This document shows positions 8,304-16,803 of a stretch of DNA of 64,000 nt, piece by piece. The stretch comes from Dehalococcoidia bacterium. Lineage in GTDB: Bacteria; Chloroflexota; Dehalococcoidia; Lucifugimonadales; UBA3495. Below the pieces are notes generated by a model. That model saw nothing but the letters and a program-made list of their open reading frames with translations, ran no database searches and was not told the origin of the DNA. Numbering within the stretch: position 1 is the stretch's first letter; each line of letters opens with the position of its first letter. The stretch spans positions 711,919-775,918 of the forward strand of contig JAJDTP010000005.1 of assembly GCA_022827095.1 (NCBI GenBank), read 5' to 3'. The position numbers and the translations under genes are program-made.

Positions 8304-9908
8304 ATGGCGCGCCGCAGTTTCTGGGCCTGGGGGATGGAGGACCGCGAGCCGTCGACGGCGGACTACACCGCGATGGCGGAGCGGATCCACCGGCGGTACG
8401 GCGTATCGCTGCCAGCGCCCAAGCCCCCGACCGATGCCGACCTCAACCTCCGCAAGCCTCGCTTCACGCCGCACCCGCTGGTCGCGGACTTCTGCACCAT
8501 GGACGACCACGACCGGGCGGCGCACACATACGGGCGCAGCTTCCGGGACCGCATCCGCGGTTTCAAGTGCGAATTCCCCAACCCCCCGGACGTAATCGCC
8601 TACCCGCGAACTGAGGAAGAAGTCACCCGGGTGCTGGACTGGTGCGCCAACTCCAACATCGTGGCGATCCCCTACGGCGGAGGCAGCACTGTGGTTGCCG
8701 GGGTAGAGCCTCCGGAAACGGATAAAGTCTGCACGATCGACCTGACCCGGCTGGACCAGGTTCTGGAAGTCGACGAAACATCCCGAGCGGCCCGGATACA
8801 GGCGGGCGCTCTCGGACCGGCGCTGGAAGCGCAACTGCGGCCCCACGGCTACACCCTGCGCCACTTCCCTCAGAGCTTCGAGTTCTCGACCCTGGGCGGG
8901 TGGATCGCCACCCGCAGCGGCGGGCACTATGCCACCAACCACACTCACATCGACGATTTCGTGGAGTCGGTGCGCATGGTGACGCCGGCCGGCGTGTGGG
9001 AATCCCGCCGGCTACCGGGCAGCGGCGCCGGGCCATCGCCGGACGGGATGGTGATCGGCAGCGAGGGCATCCTAGGGATCATCACCGAGGCGTGGATGCG
9101 TATCCAGGCGCGCCCTCGGTTCCGAGCCTCCGCCGGTGTGGTCTTCGACGGGATGCACGCCGCATCCGAGGGGGCTCGGCTGGTCGCGCAGGCCAAGCAA
9201 TGGCCGGCCAACCTGCGGATGCTGGACCCGACAGAAGCGGAAGACTTCGCGGGCCTGGATGGAAAGCAGGCGTTGCTGATCATCGGGTTCGAGTCGGCGG
9301 AAATCCCGCAGGGCGAGAACATCCGGCAGGCGGTTGCCATTGCCCGGGATGCCGGCGGAATGATAAGCGAGGACGACATCGTGGTCGCTGATGCGGCGGA
9401 ACGCGCCGGCTTCTCGGCCGGGCGTCAGGGAGCCGTAGGGAACTGGCGGGATTCGTTCATCAACGCTCCCTACGAACGGAACGCGACGATCGGGTTCGGC
9501 ATCGTAGCCGAGACGCTGGAAACGGCGATCACCTGGGAGCGCTGGCCAAACATGGATGCGATGGTACGCGGGGCGTTGGAAGAGGCGTTGCAACGGACCT
9601 GTGGCGGCGGGCGCGTATCGTGCCGATTTACCCACGTCTACCCGGACGGGCCGGCGCCGTACTACACCTTTGAGGGTCTGGGCCGGGTGGGCGGCGAGCT
9701 GGAAGCGCACGCTGAGATCAAGCAGGCGGCGTCGGACGCGGTGATGGCCGCCGGCGGAACGATCACCCACCACCACGCGGTGGGGCGCTCCCACCGGCCC
9801 TGGTACGACGAACAGCGACCGGACCCGTTCGCCGAAGCGTTGCGGGCGGTCAAGCGGTCGGTGGACCCAAACGGAATACTGAACCCGGGCGTGTTGATCG
9901 ATCCGTAG
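8304..9908 (+). CDS. FAD-binding oxidase, alkylglycerone-phosphate synthase-like
   Basis: A 534-residue VAO-type flavoprotein. The FAD-binding half contains PYGGGSTVVAGVEPP, a RHFPQSFEFSTLGGWIATR segment and PDGMVIGSEGILGIITEA. The C-terminal half carries the histidine triplet in ITHHHAVGRSHRPWY and ends with the family's DPNGILNPGVL. These features, and the W-rich WAWGMED opening, match alkyldihydroxyacetonephosphate synthase, which makes the ether bond in ether lipids; many bacterial homologues have unknown substrates, so ether-lipid synthesis is possible but unproven. The ATG at 8304 follows AGGAGGG at 8292-8298. It lies 28 bases after tRNA-Pro and 36 bases before an alcohol dehydrogenase, probably its operon partner. 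Confidence 0.85.
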   Translation: MARRSFWAWGMEDREPSTADYTAMAERIHRRYGVSLPAPKPPTDADLNLRKPRFTPHPLVADFCTMDDHDRAAHTYGRSFRDRIRGFKCEFPNPPDVIAYPRTEEEVTRVLDWCANSNIVAIPYGGGSTVVAGVEPPETDKVCTIDLTRLDQVLEVDETSRAARIQAGALGPALEAQLRPHGYTLRHFPQSFEFSTLGGWIATRSGGHYATNHTHIDDFVESVRMVTPAGVWESRRLPGSGAGPSPDGMVIGSEGILGIITEAWMRIQARPRFRASAGVVFDGMHAASEGARLVAQAKQWPANLRMLDPTEAEDFAGLDGKQALLIIGFESAEIPQGENIRQAVAIARDAGGMISEDDIVVADAAERAGFSAGRQGAVGNWRDSFINAPYERNATIGFGIVAETLETAITWERWPNMDAMVRGALEEALQRTCGGGRVSCRFTHVYPDGPAPYYTFEGLGRVGGELEAHAEIKQAASDAVMAAGGTITHHHAVGRSHRPWYDEQRPDPFAEALRAVKRSVDPNGILNPGVLIDP

Positions 9909-9944
9909 GCGGAAAACCGACCAGGCAGGAAGGAGGGACTTGCC

Positions 9945-10973
9945 ATGCGCGGGGTAGTTTTCACCGGAGACAAAGAGGTCGAGATACGCACACTGCCTGA
10001 CCCGCATCCCGGCCCGGGCGAGGTGGTCATCGCGATGAAGGCGTCGGGTCTATGCGGCAGCGATCTGCGCCACTACCGGGCGCCCAAGGCAGAACGCGGC
10101 GACCCCGCCAACCTGAAAGTGGCCGGCCACGAACCATGCGGCGTGATTGCCGAGGTCGGGCGCGGCGTCACCGAAGTCGCGGTCGGCGACCGGGTGATGA
10201 TGCACCACTACACCGGCTGCCGGGCCTGCACCATGTGCCGCATCGGGTACACGCAGATGTGCCTGAACGGATCGGTGGTGTATGGCACCGGGGCGAACGG
10301 CGGACACGAGGATTTCCTGATATGCCCGGCGTATACCTGCGTCAAGATGCCGGACGGCCTGGACTTTGACGAAGGCTCCGCGTGCGCGTGCGGCACCGGG
10401 ACCGCGTTCTGGGCGCTGAAGCGGCTAAACATATCCGGCGACGACACTCTGGCCATCTTCGGTCAGGGGCCGGTGGGAGCTAGCGGGACCATGTTCGCCA
10501 AGGCAATGGGCGCCCGGGTCATCGCGGTAGACGTGGACACCGAACGGCTGGAATTGGCGCAACGGCTGGGCGCAGACGTTTGCATCGACGCCGGCACGCA
10601 GAACCCGGTGGAAGCGATACGCGAACTCACCCACGGCGAAGGGTCGCCGGCCACCCTTGACTGCACGGGCCGACCGGAGGCGCGGATCAACGCGGTCGAC
10701 TCGGCGATGCTGTGGGGTCGAGTCTGCTTTGTCGGTGAGGGCAACACGACGACGTTCGATGTGAGCCCACAGATCATCCACAAGCAACTGACCATCCTGG
10801 GGTCGTGGACGTTCAGCCTGAACGGTTTGGAAGAGGTGGCCCGGTTCGTGGTGGACCGGAAGGTTCCGCTGAAGGAACTCTTCACCCACCGTTTTACGCT
10901 GGACCAGGCGGACGAGGCGTACAAGCTGTTCGAGGCCGGCGGGACGGGGAAAGTGTGCTTCACCTGGGACTGA
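9945..10973 (+). CDS. Zinc-dependent medium-chain alcohol dehydrogenase
   Basis: NAD(P)-dependent oxidoreductase of 342 residues, cytosolic. The catalytic-zinc region is GLCGSDLRHYR and AGHEPCGVIAEVG. A structural-zinc lobe is present as GCRACTMCRIGYTQMC. The Rossmann motif is FGQGPVGASGTMFAKAMGARVIAVD with VDVD at the end of beta-2, suggesting NAD preference. Substrate cannot be assigned; the closest named relatives are threonine/sorbitol-dehydrogenase-like proteins. A strong AGGAGG precedes the ATG. It is co-directional with the FAD oxidase, so the pair may act on one alcohol or ether-type substrate. Confidence 0.88.
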   Translation: MRGVVFTGDKEVEIRTLPDPHPGPGEVVIAMKASGLCGSDLRHYRAPKAERGDPANLKVAGHEPCGVIAEVGRGVTEVAVGDRVMMHHYTGCRACTMCRIGYTQMCLNGSVVYGTGANGGHEDFLICPAYTCVKMPDGLDFDEGSACACGTGTAFWALKRLNISGDDTLAIFGQGPVGASGTMFAKAMGARVIAVDVDTERLELAQRLGADVCIDAGTQNPVEAIRELTHGEGSPATLDCTGRPEARINAVDSAMLWGRVCFVGEGNTTTFDVSPQIIHKQLTILGSWTFSLNGLEEVARFVVDRKVPLKELFTHRFTLDQADEAYKLFEAGGTGKVCFTWD

Positions 10974-11007
10974 ACCGACCGCAGCGAAAAAAGCAATCGA
11001 GCAAGCG

Positions 11008-11033
11008 AAAAAGGGGCGCTGGTCAGGCGCCCC
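11008..11033 (-). terminator. Rho-independent terminator for the luciferase-like gene
   Basis: On the minus strand GGGGCGC and GCGCCCC (11027-11033 and 11013-11019) form a 7-pair stem with a 7-base loop followed by TTTTT. It lies just after the stop at 11048 and between convergent genes, so it may also stop the alcohol dehydrogenase transcript. Confidence 0.75.
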
Positions 11034-11047
11034 TCTGCCATTGGAGG

Positions 11048-12091
11048 TCAGGTCAATTTCGGTAACACTTTCTTGTTGAACAGGCGCAGGGACGCCGTCT
11101 GCATCTCATCGGGCATCAGGTTGCCGTAATTGATCTCGTAGATGAGCTGGTCAAGGCCGAGGTTTTCTTCGAGTTCGGTGAGGCGTTCGGTCACGACGTC
11201 GGGGGTTCCGTAGACCACTTTGTCGCGGAGCCAGTCGTCGTAGTCCATGCCCAGGATGATGCGGCTCTGCTCGCCCCAGTCCCCGGTGGTGCCGGTTCGG
11301 CCGGCATAGGAGCCGACCCGCTCGCCCAGACGGGTGATTGAGTTCATGGCCGATTCCATGGGATCGCGGTATGCGGCTTCAGCATCCTCGTTCACGTAAA
11401 TGGGGACGCGGAGACCAACACGGCCCTCACCGGGATGACCGGCTGCTTTCCAGGCGGCGCGGTATTCGGCCATGGGGCCGGCCAGTTGGTCAAGGGTGAA
11501 GACACGGGACGGGTTCACGATCAGCGGGTATCCCATGGCCCCGATGATGGGGAAGCTTTCGGCAGACGTGACGCCTACGGTGATCGGCGGATGAGGTTGC
11601 TGATAAGGCCGTGGCGTGACGGTCAGATCGTCGCAGGAATAGTGCTCCCCATGGAAGGAGAATGTTTCCTGGGTCCAGGCGCTGACGACGATTTCCAGGA
11701 ACTCGTCGAACCGGCTGCGGCTCTCCTCGAAAGTGACGTTGAAACCTTCGTGGACGTTGGGGAAGGTGCCTCGCCCGACGCCGAGTTCGACGCGGCCGTC
11801 ACTGATGTGGTCCAGCGTCGCCATCTCCTCAGCGACACGGATGGGATGGCCGAGGGGCAGGCAGTACACGGCGGTGCCGATACGCATGGTGTGGGTCTTG
11901 GCCGCGATGGCCGTGGCGATCATTACGGGAGACGCCAGCACCCGCTCCATATTGAAGTGGTACTCGGCCAGCCAAACCGATGCGACGCCCAGGTCCTCGG
12001 CTTCCTGGACCAACCGGAACGACTGGGTAAAGGCGTCGTGATGGTCACCGTCGATTGGCCGGGGAAACTCGAGAAAGAGTCCGAATTCCAT
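11048..12091 (-). CDS. Luciferase-like (LLM class) flavin-dependent oxidoreductase
   Basis: A 347-residue TIM-barrel enzyme using FMNH2 or F420. It opens with MEFGLFLEFPRP, followed by SVWLAEYHFN, the cis-peptide-region signature AAKTHTMRIGTAVYCLPLGHPIRVAEEMATLDHISDGRVELGVG (shown here only as the region around residues 65-110) and VTPRPYQQPHPPITVG. The substrate is unknown; related proteins are monooxygenases of alkanes, sulfonates or polyketides, or F420-dependent dehydrogenases. It begins 42 bases after the stop of an acyl-CoA-ligase-like gene and has GAGGA before its ATG, so the two are probably co-transcribed and handle one catabolic substrate. Confidence 0.88.
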   Translation of the reverse strand: MEFGLFLEFPRPIDGDHHDAFTQSFRLVQEAEDLGVASVWLAEYHFNMERVLASPVMIATAIAAKTHTMRIGTAVYCLPLGHPIRVAEEMATLDHISDGRVELGVGRGTFPNVHEGFNVTFEESRSRFDEFLEIVVSAWTQETFSFHGEHYSCDDLTVTPRPYQQPHPPITVGVTSAESFPIIGAMGYPLIVNPSRVFTLDQLAGPMAEYRAAWKAAGHPGEGRVGLRVPIYVNEDAEAAYRDPMESAMNSITRLGERVGSYAGRTGTTGDWGEQSRIILGMDYDDWLRDKVVYGTPDVVTERLTELEENLGLDQLIYEINYGNLMPDEMQTASLRLFNKKVLPKLT

Positions 12092-12133
12092 ACCTGTCCT
12101 CCTCGTTAGGGCTCGTGTGCCTACAGTGGCGGG

Positions 12134-13756
12134 CTAGACCTGCGAGCCCTGGATGCGGCGTTCCTGGCCCTGCCATTCACGGTCACGCAGGATGTACTTC
12201 TGGATTTTGCCCGTTGCGGTTTTGGGGAGATCACCGAACTCGACGCTCTTCGGCGCCTTGAAATGGGCGATGCGATCGCGGGTGAAATCGATGATCTCGT
12301 CTGCTGTGAGCTGACCTCCATCGCGGGGCACTACAAAGGCCTTGGGAACCTCGCCCCAGCGCTGGTCAGGCACGCCAACGACACAGACCTCGAGAACCCC
12401 GGGGTGCTCCATGATGACCTTTTCAACCTCCTGGCTGGAGATGTTCTCGCCGCCGGAGATGATGATGTCCTTGGAGCGATCCTGCAACTCGATGTAGCCG
12501 TCGGGATGCCAAACGGCCAGGTCACCGGAATGGAACCAACCGCCGCGGAAAGCCTCGGCGGTGGCGTCGGGATCGTTGTAATAGCCCTTCATCACGGCGT
12601 CGCCCTGCATGACGACTTCGCCCATGGTCTCGGCGTCGCGCGGAACATCGCCCATATCCTCATCGACGACGCGAAGACCGGAACCATACACGACAAAGGG
12701 AACACCCTGCCGGGCCTTAACGCGAGCCAGGTCGTCGGCGTCCAGCGCCTCCCATTCGGGCTGGCCGGCCGCGACGGTGCAGGGGCCGTAGGTCTCAGTG
12801 AGGCCGTACACATGGATGATCTCGGCGCCCATTCCCTCGATGGTACGGATCACCTGGGGCGCCGGCGGTGCGCCGGCGGTCATGATGGTGAGGCCCGAGA
12901 GATCGGCGGACTCTGCTTCTGGCGCTGCATAGAGACCGGTCAGAACGGTGGGCGCAGCGCAGAGATGGGTGACCGACTCCTCCCGGATGAGCCGGTAAAC
13001 CTCGGCAGGGTCAACGCGGCGCAGGCAGACATGGGTGCCGCCCACGGCGGTGACGGCCCAGGGGAAGCACCACCCGTTGGCGTGGAACATGGGTAATGTC
13101 CACAGGTAGATGCTGCGCCAGTTCATGCTCATTTCCATGGCCTCGCCGAGCGCGTTGATGTACGCGCCGCGGGGAGTGTATTCCACGCCCTTGGGCATTC
13201 CGGTGGTCCCCGAGGTGTAGTTGATAGTCAGCGTGTCGTTCTCGGTAGCCGGCCCGGGCAGGTGAGGCAGCGGTTCCACGGAGGCAAGCCACTGCTCGTA
13301 CTCGGAGCCGGGGATGTCAGTGGCCAGGGGAGCAGTGTCGCGCACCTGGACGTAGGTCTCGACGCCGGGGCAGTCGTCGCGCAACTGGCGCACCGTGTCA
13401 GCCAACTCGGAGTCGAATACCAACACCTTGGAGCCTGAGTGATTCAGGATGTACGCGATCTCGCGCGGCGACAGCCGTATGTTCAGGGCCACCAGGACTG
13501 CGCCGATGCCCATCGGCCCAAAGTTCGCTTCCAGCATGGAGGGCAGGTTGGGGAGCAGGAAGGCCACACGGTCGCCGGGCCTGACGCCCACGCTGCGCAA
13601 CGCCGCAGCCTGCCGTCGCACCCGCTCGTAAAATAGGGCGTAGGTGGTCACGGCTCCGTTGTAGATGCAGGCCGCGCGGTGCGGATACACCGCGGCGCTG
13701 CGTTCCAGGAAAAGCAGGGGGGTCAGCTTGTGGTCGGATGCGGTCGGAATAGTCAT
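12134..13756 (-). CDS. AMP-dependent acyl-CoA synthetase/ligase
   Basis: An ANL-superfamily enzyme of about 540 residues that adenylates a carboxylate and transfers it to CoA. The P-loop is NYTSGTTGMPKGVEYT. The A5 motif is HVYGLTETYGP, A7 is WFHSGDLAVWHPDGYIELQDRSKD, and A8-A10 follow as IISGGENISSQEVE and PKTATGKIQKYILR with the catalytic lysine. The family resembles medium/long-chain fatty-acid or dimethylsulfoniopropionate-type ligases; the substrate cannot be read from sequence. I chose the ATG at 13756 because the ANL fold begins soon after it; ATG codons further upstream are possible. It precedes the luciferase-like gene on the same strand. Confidence 0.92.
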   Translation of the reverse strand: MTIPTASDHKLTPLLFLERSAAVYPHRAACIYNGAVTTYALFYERVRRQAAALRSVGVRPGDRVAFLLPNLPSMLEANFGPMGIGAVLVALNIRLSPREIAYILNHSGSKVLVFDSELADTVRQLRDDCPGVETYVQVRDTAPLATDIPGSEYEQWLASVEPLPHLPGPATENDTLTINYTSGTTGMPKGVEYTPRGAYINALGEAMEMSMNWRSIYLWTLPMFHANGWCFPWAVTAVGGTHVCLRRVDPAEVYRLIREESVTHLCAAPTVLTGLYAAPEAESADLSGLTIMTAGAPPAPQVIRTIEGMGAEIIHVYGLTETYGPCTVAAGQPEWEALDADDLARVKARQGVPFVVYGSGLRVVDEDMGDVPRDAETMGEVVMQGDAVMKGYYNDPDATAEAFRGGWFHSGDLAVWHPDGYIELQDRSKDIIISGGENISSQEVEKVIMEHPGVLEVCVVGVPDQRWGEVPKAFVVPRDGGQLTADEIIDFTRDRIAHFKAPKSVEFGDLPKTATGKIQKYILRDREWQGQERRIQGSQV

Positions 13757-13893
13757 TATCGTCACCGTGAGCGGCAGTTCGATATTGGCTCGGTTTGGCG
13801 GCATTTTGTACCGTGAGGGCAAAATTGTCCAGTTGGCGCGAACTGGTGTACTCTCCATTAGGAGCACACTTCGAGGGTCAGGAGGAACGTTGC

Positions 13894-14169
13894 ATGACCG
13901 CCAAGCCAACGCGCAAATTACCGGAGCCGCCTGAGACCACTCTAACGCCGCTGGCTGTTGTGACCGACAAGAACCGACTCACCCTTGCAGAAGGCGTCCT
14001 TGCCAATTTCCCCAACGCCGACTGCTTTGAAGTCGTTATCGAGGAAGGGCGCATCGTGCTGACGCCTTATCCTATCGTCACTGCCGATGACGTACGCCTC
14101 AAGATAGCGGCTCTGGGCATCACCGAAGAGGACGTGCATGAGGCCATTAGGTGGGCACGGGGACGGTAA
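13894..14169 (+). CDS. AbrB-like antitoxin
   Basis: A 91-residue protein with VTDKNRLTLAEGVL at residues 18-32, a short beta-rich stretch (CFEVVIEEGRIVLTPY) like the SpoVT/AbrB swapped-hairpin DNA-binding fold, and a C-terminal helical tail (GITEEDVHEAIRWARGR) of the kind that wraps a toxin. The ATG follows GGAGGA at 13881-13886. It ends one base before the PIN toxin ATG. This arrangement is typical of type II toxin-antitoxin pairs where the antitoxin also represses the operon. Base composition looks more AT-rich than the neighbours, suggesting an acquired module. Confidence 0.75.
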   Translation: MTAKPTRKLPEPPETTLTPLAVVTDKNRLTLAEGVLANFPNADCFEVVIEEGRIVLTPYPIVTADDVRLKIAALGITEEDVHEAIRWARGR

Positions 14170-14595
14170 ATGCAGTTGTTGCGCGTCGTCCTTGATACCA
14201 ACGTGCTCGTGTCCACTCTGGTATTCCGCTCACCATCCGTGTCTTGGTTGCTCTCGGCATGGCAGTCATTGTCGCTTGTCCCGTTGGCGAGCCCGACTAC
14301 GCTTGCCAAACTGGAGCGTGTTCTGCGGCACCCAAAGTTCAACCTGACCCGTAGGCAAACGGAAGCGCTTATTGAAGACTACCGACCGTGGTGCGAGATG
14401 GTCACCGTATCAGACCCACTGGACGTTCCTGAGTGCCGGGACCCCAACGATCGGGTGTTCCTGGAACTATCTTTGTTTGCACAGGCCGACATTTTGGTAA
14501 CCGGGGACAGAGACTTGTTGGCCTTGGCGCCTGGATTTTCCGTACCTATCATCACCCCGGCTGCGCTGCGGGCGCGGCTGGCACAGGATAGTTGA
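14170..14595 (+). CDS. PIN-domain ribonuclease toxin
   Basis: A 141-residue PIN-domain protein, probably the RNase toxin of the pair. The acidic active site is seen in VVLDTNVLVSTLVF near the N-terminus, a central Glu region in ALIEDYRPWCEM, and CRDPNDRVFLELSLFAQADILVTGDRDLLAL carries the C-terminal acidic residues. It belongs with the COG1569-type PIN proteins rather than classical VapC. The start codon follows the antitoxin stop directly (TAA then ATG), implying translational coupling. Its stop is close to the start of the broken nuclease gene. Confidence 0.85.
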   Translation: MQLLRVVLDTNVLVSTLVFRSPSVSWLLSAWQSLSLVPLASPTTLAKLERVLRHPKFNLTRRQTEALIEDYRPWCEMVTVSDPLDVPECRDPNDRVFLELSLFAQADILVTGDRDLLALAPGFSVPIITPAALRARLAQDS

Positions 14596-14615
14596 CGAGC
14601 AACGAGAGGATTACT

Positions 14616-15668
14616 TTGGCCACCAACACGTCGCTTTTCGCTCAAATTCTTCCGATGTTCACCGGCCAGACGGAGCGTGCCGCCACTGAGGCGCTGCGGC
14701 ATATCCTAGTGCAGTCCGAATTGGCACGAGAAGCGCTTGAGCAGATGTTGCGTACCGCCGGTGTGGAAGTAGGTTCCTTGACGCGGTTTCAGACCGAGGC
14801 CAGCGGCGATGAAGGAGAACGGGTTGACTTGGTTTGCTACGATGCCAGTGGCGATGAACGCGTACTCATCGAAGCGAAATTCTGGGCTGGCCTTACCGAC
14901 AATCAACCTAACACGTACCTGAGCCGCATGCCTGAAGATGGGTACTCAGTGCTCTTGTTCGTTGCCCCGGCGCAGCGCATTGAAACGTTATGGCCTGAGT
15001 TGCGCAGACGCGCACAAGAATAACACGAGCTAACCATCCTGTTGGATTCCGGTGATGTCCGGAGCGCTGCGGCAAATGGCGACCAGCACAGGTTGATGCT
15101 GACCAGTTGGCGGGCAGTGCTCAACCTGATGGCAAGTCATGCAAGTTCAGATGCCAAAATAGCAGCGGACATTCAGCAGTTGTATGGATTGACCGAGAGA
15201 ATGGACGCTGACGCATTCCTGCCGTTACATGCCGATGAGTTGGGGCCTGCGTTCGCGAGGCGTATGCTGCAATTGCCGCAGCTTATCGACGACGCTACGG
15301 ACCGAGCAAGGAGTGCAGGGTGGGTAAGCACGGAACGCTTGGCGCGCACACCATGGGCTACAGGCTATGGCCGTTACATACAGATCGCCGGAGTGTACTC
15401 AAGGTTTGACGTCAACTTTGATTATTGGGCCAATCTAGGGGACACTCCGTTATGGTTGAATCCATACAACCTGAACGGTTTGGACGAAGATGAAGTTCTC
15501 CGCCGGCTACGCACGCTAGAAGACAAAGGGGCTATCCTGGGAGACGACTGGTATATCCCAATCAGCATTCCTACTGGTGTGGAATATGACGCCGTGTTGG
15601 AAGCCGTCGTCGACCAACTCGAACGCATCGGCCAATTAATCGACCCAAACGGCCCCACGTATAAGTAG
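14616..15668 (+). pseudogene. PD-(D/E)XK-type nuclease gene split by an in-frame TAA
   Basis: Two open pieces in the same frame read as one protein of about 350 residues. The first (TTG start at 14616 after GAGAGGA at 14604-14610) carries a PD-(D/E)XK core: ERVDLVCYDA followed by VLIEAKFWAG, then DNQPNTYLSRMP and LLFVAPAQRIETLWPEL. It stops at TAA (15021-15023). Translation past the TAA continues smoothly as HELTILLDSGDVRSAA and a C-terminal helical domain to 15668. A single C-to-T change of CAA (Gln) would explain the stop. A TTG at 15042 could allow a separate second product. Its place after a toxin-antitoxin pair suggests a defence or accessory role, now probably lost. Confidence 0.7.
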
Positions 15669-15678
15669 GATTTATCCC

Positions 15679-16587
15679 ATGACAGAACAGGTACGCGATT
15701 TCATCGGCTACGGCGCCAACCCGCCGATCATCCAATGGCCCGGCGGAGCCCGCATCGCCGTCTCCGTGGTAGTGAATTACGAGGAGGGCAGCGAGGCGTC
15801 GCTGCTGGACGGCGACGGGTACCACGAGACTAACAATGAAGTGCCGTCGCCGGTGCCGGCGGGGCAGCGGGATCTGTTCAACGAGTCGTTCTTCGAGTAC
15901 GGCAGCCGGGTAGGCGTGTGGCGGATCCTGAACCTGCTGGACAAGTACAGCGTGAAGAGCACGTTTTTCAGCTGCGCCGTGGCGTTCGAGCGGAACCCGG
16001 AGGTGGCGCGCGCCGTGGTGGAGCGGGGCCACGAGGTCTGCGGACACGGCTACCGCTGGGAGGAGTACCACAACAAGACGCGGGACGAAGAAGCCGAGGC
16101 AATCCGAATGACAGTTGAGTCGCTCACCCGGACAACCGGCGAGCGGCCCCTGGGTTGGTTCACCCGCTATGGTCCCAGCGTGAACACGCGGGAGTTGGTG
16201 GTGGAGGAAGGCGGTTTCATCTACGACAGCGGGGTGTTCAACGACGACCTGCCGTATTACACCGAGGTGCACGGCAAGCCATGGCCGGTGCTGCCCTATA
16301 GCTTCGAAACCAACGACTCGCGTTTCTGGCGCGGCGGACTCAACAGCGTGGGCGACTTCTACGAGTACCTGAAAGACACTTTCGACGTGCTGTATGAAGA
16401 GGGTCGAACCCACCCCAAAATGATGTCGGTTGGTCTGCATTGCCGCATCGCGGGCCGGCCGGCCCGTTCGCGGGCTTTGGACCGATTTTTGCGCTACGCG
16501 CGAAGCCACCCCGGGGTATGGTTTGCGCGGCGAGACGAGATCGCCCGGTGGTGGTTGGAAAACTACCCGCCCGGGACGTTGCAATAG
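15679..16587 (+). CDS. Polysaccharide deacetylase family protein, PuuE/allantoinase-like
   Basis: A 302-residue NodB-homology protein. It shows VSVVVNYEEGSE near the N-terminus, KSTFFSCAVAFERNPEVARAV, the metal-site region EVCGHGYRWEEYHN, and GWFTRYGPSVNTRELVVEEGG. This pattern fits the PuuE-type cofactor-light allantoinase subgroup, which hydrolyses C-N bonds in ureides rather than sugar acetyl groups. No other purine-catabolism gene is nearby, so the substrate is open. The ATG at 15679 begins 10 bases after the broken nuclease gene. A strong terminator follows. Confidence 0.85.
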   Translation: MTEQVRDFIGYGANPPIIQWPGGARIAVSVVVNYEEGSEASLLDGDGYHETNNEVPSPVPAGQRDLFNESFFEYGSRVGVWRILNLLDKYSVKSTFFSCAVAFERNPEVARAVVERGHEVCGHGYRWEEYHNKTRDEEAEAIRMTVESLTRTTGERPLGWFTRYGPSVNTRELVVEEGGFIYDSGVFNDDLPYYTEVHGKPWPVLPYSFETNDSRFWRGGLNSVGDFYEYLKDTFDVLYEEGRTHPKMMSVGLHCRIAGRPARSRALDRFLRYARSHPGVWFARRDEIARWWLENYPPGTLQ

Positions 16588-16595
16588 CCACCGGA

Positions 16596-16626
16596 AAAAG
16601 GGACAGCTGCATCGGCCGTCCCTTTT
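16596..16626 (+). terminator. Terminator after the deacetylase gene
   Basis: AAAAGGGAC (16596-16604) pairs with GTCCCTTTT (16618-16626) across a 13-base loop. The 3' arm ends in TTTT, and the A-rich 5' arm would also give a U-tract on the other strand. Confidence 0.75.
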
Positions 16627-16660
16627 CGATCCTGCGACAGACCCGCTCTTATGCGGGCAG

Positions 16661-16800
16661 GGCCTTTTCAAAGTTAGGCCGTCATTCCCGCCGAAGCTGA
16701 AATCCAAGAGGGGCGTTGTGCCCGGAAGGTTCTGGATTCCGGCTTTCGCCGGAATGACGGTTCAGACTGAAAGGCCGCCAACCGGGACTTTGAAAAAGCC
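16661..16800. mobile_element. MITE-like palindromic element, 140 bp
   Basis: The ends are inverted repeats: GGCCTTTTCAAAGT at the left and GGCTTTTTCAAAGT read inward from the right (16787-16800). Inside, a second inverted pair begins CGTCATTCC on each side (16680-16688 and 16751-16759), so most of the element folds on itself. It has no coding capacity. The right end touches the stop codon of the VOC gene. It looks like a non-autonomous element or a dispersed GTCATTCC-type intergenic repeat; no clear target duplication is visible. Confidence 0.6.
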
Positions 16801-16803
16801 GCG

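Noticed and set aside
15021-15023. Possible recoding of the in-frame TAA in the nuclease gene
   Set aside because: TAA is not used for selenocysteine or pyrrolysine in known bacteria, and no SECIS-like structure follows. A mutation or error is simpler.
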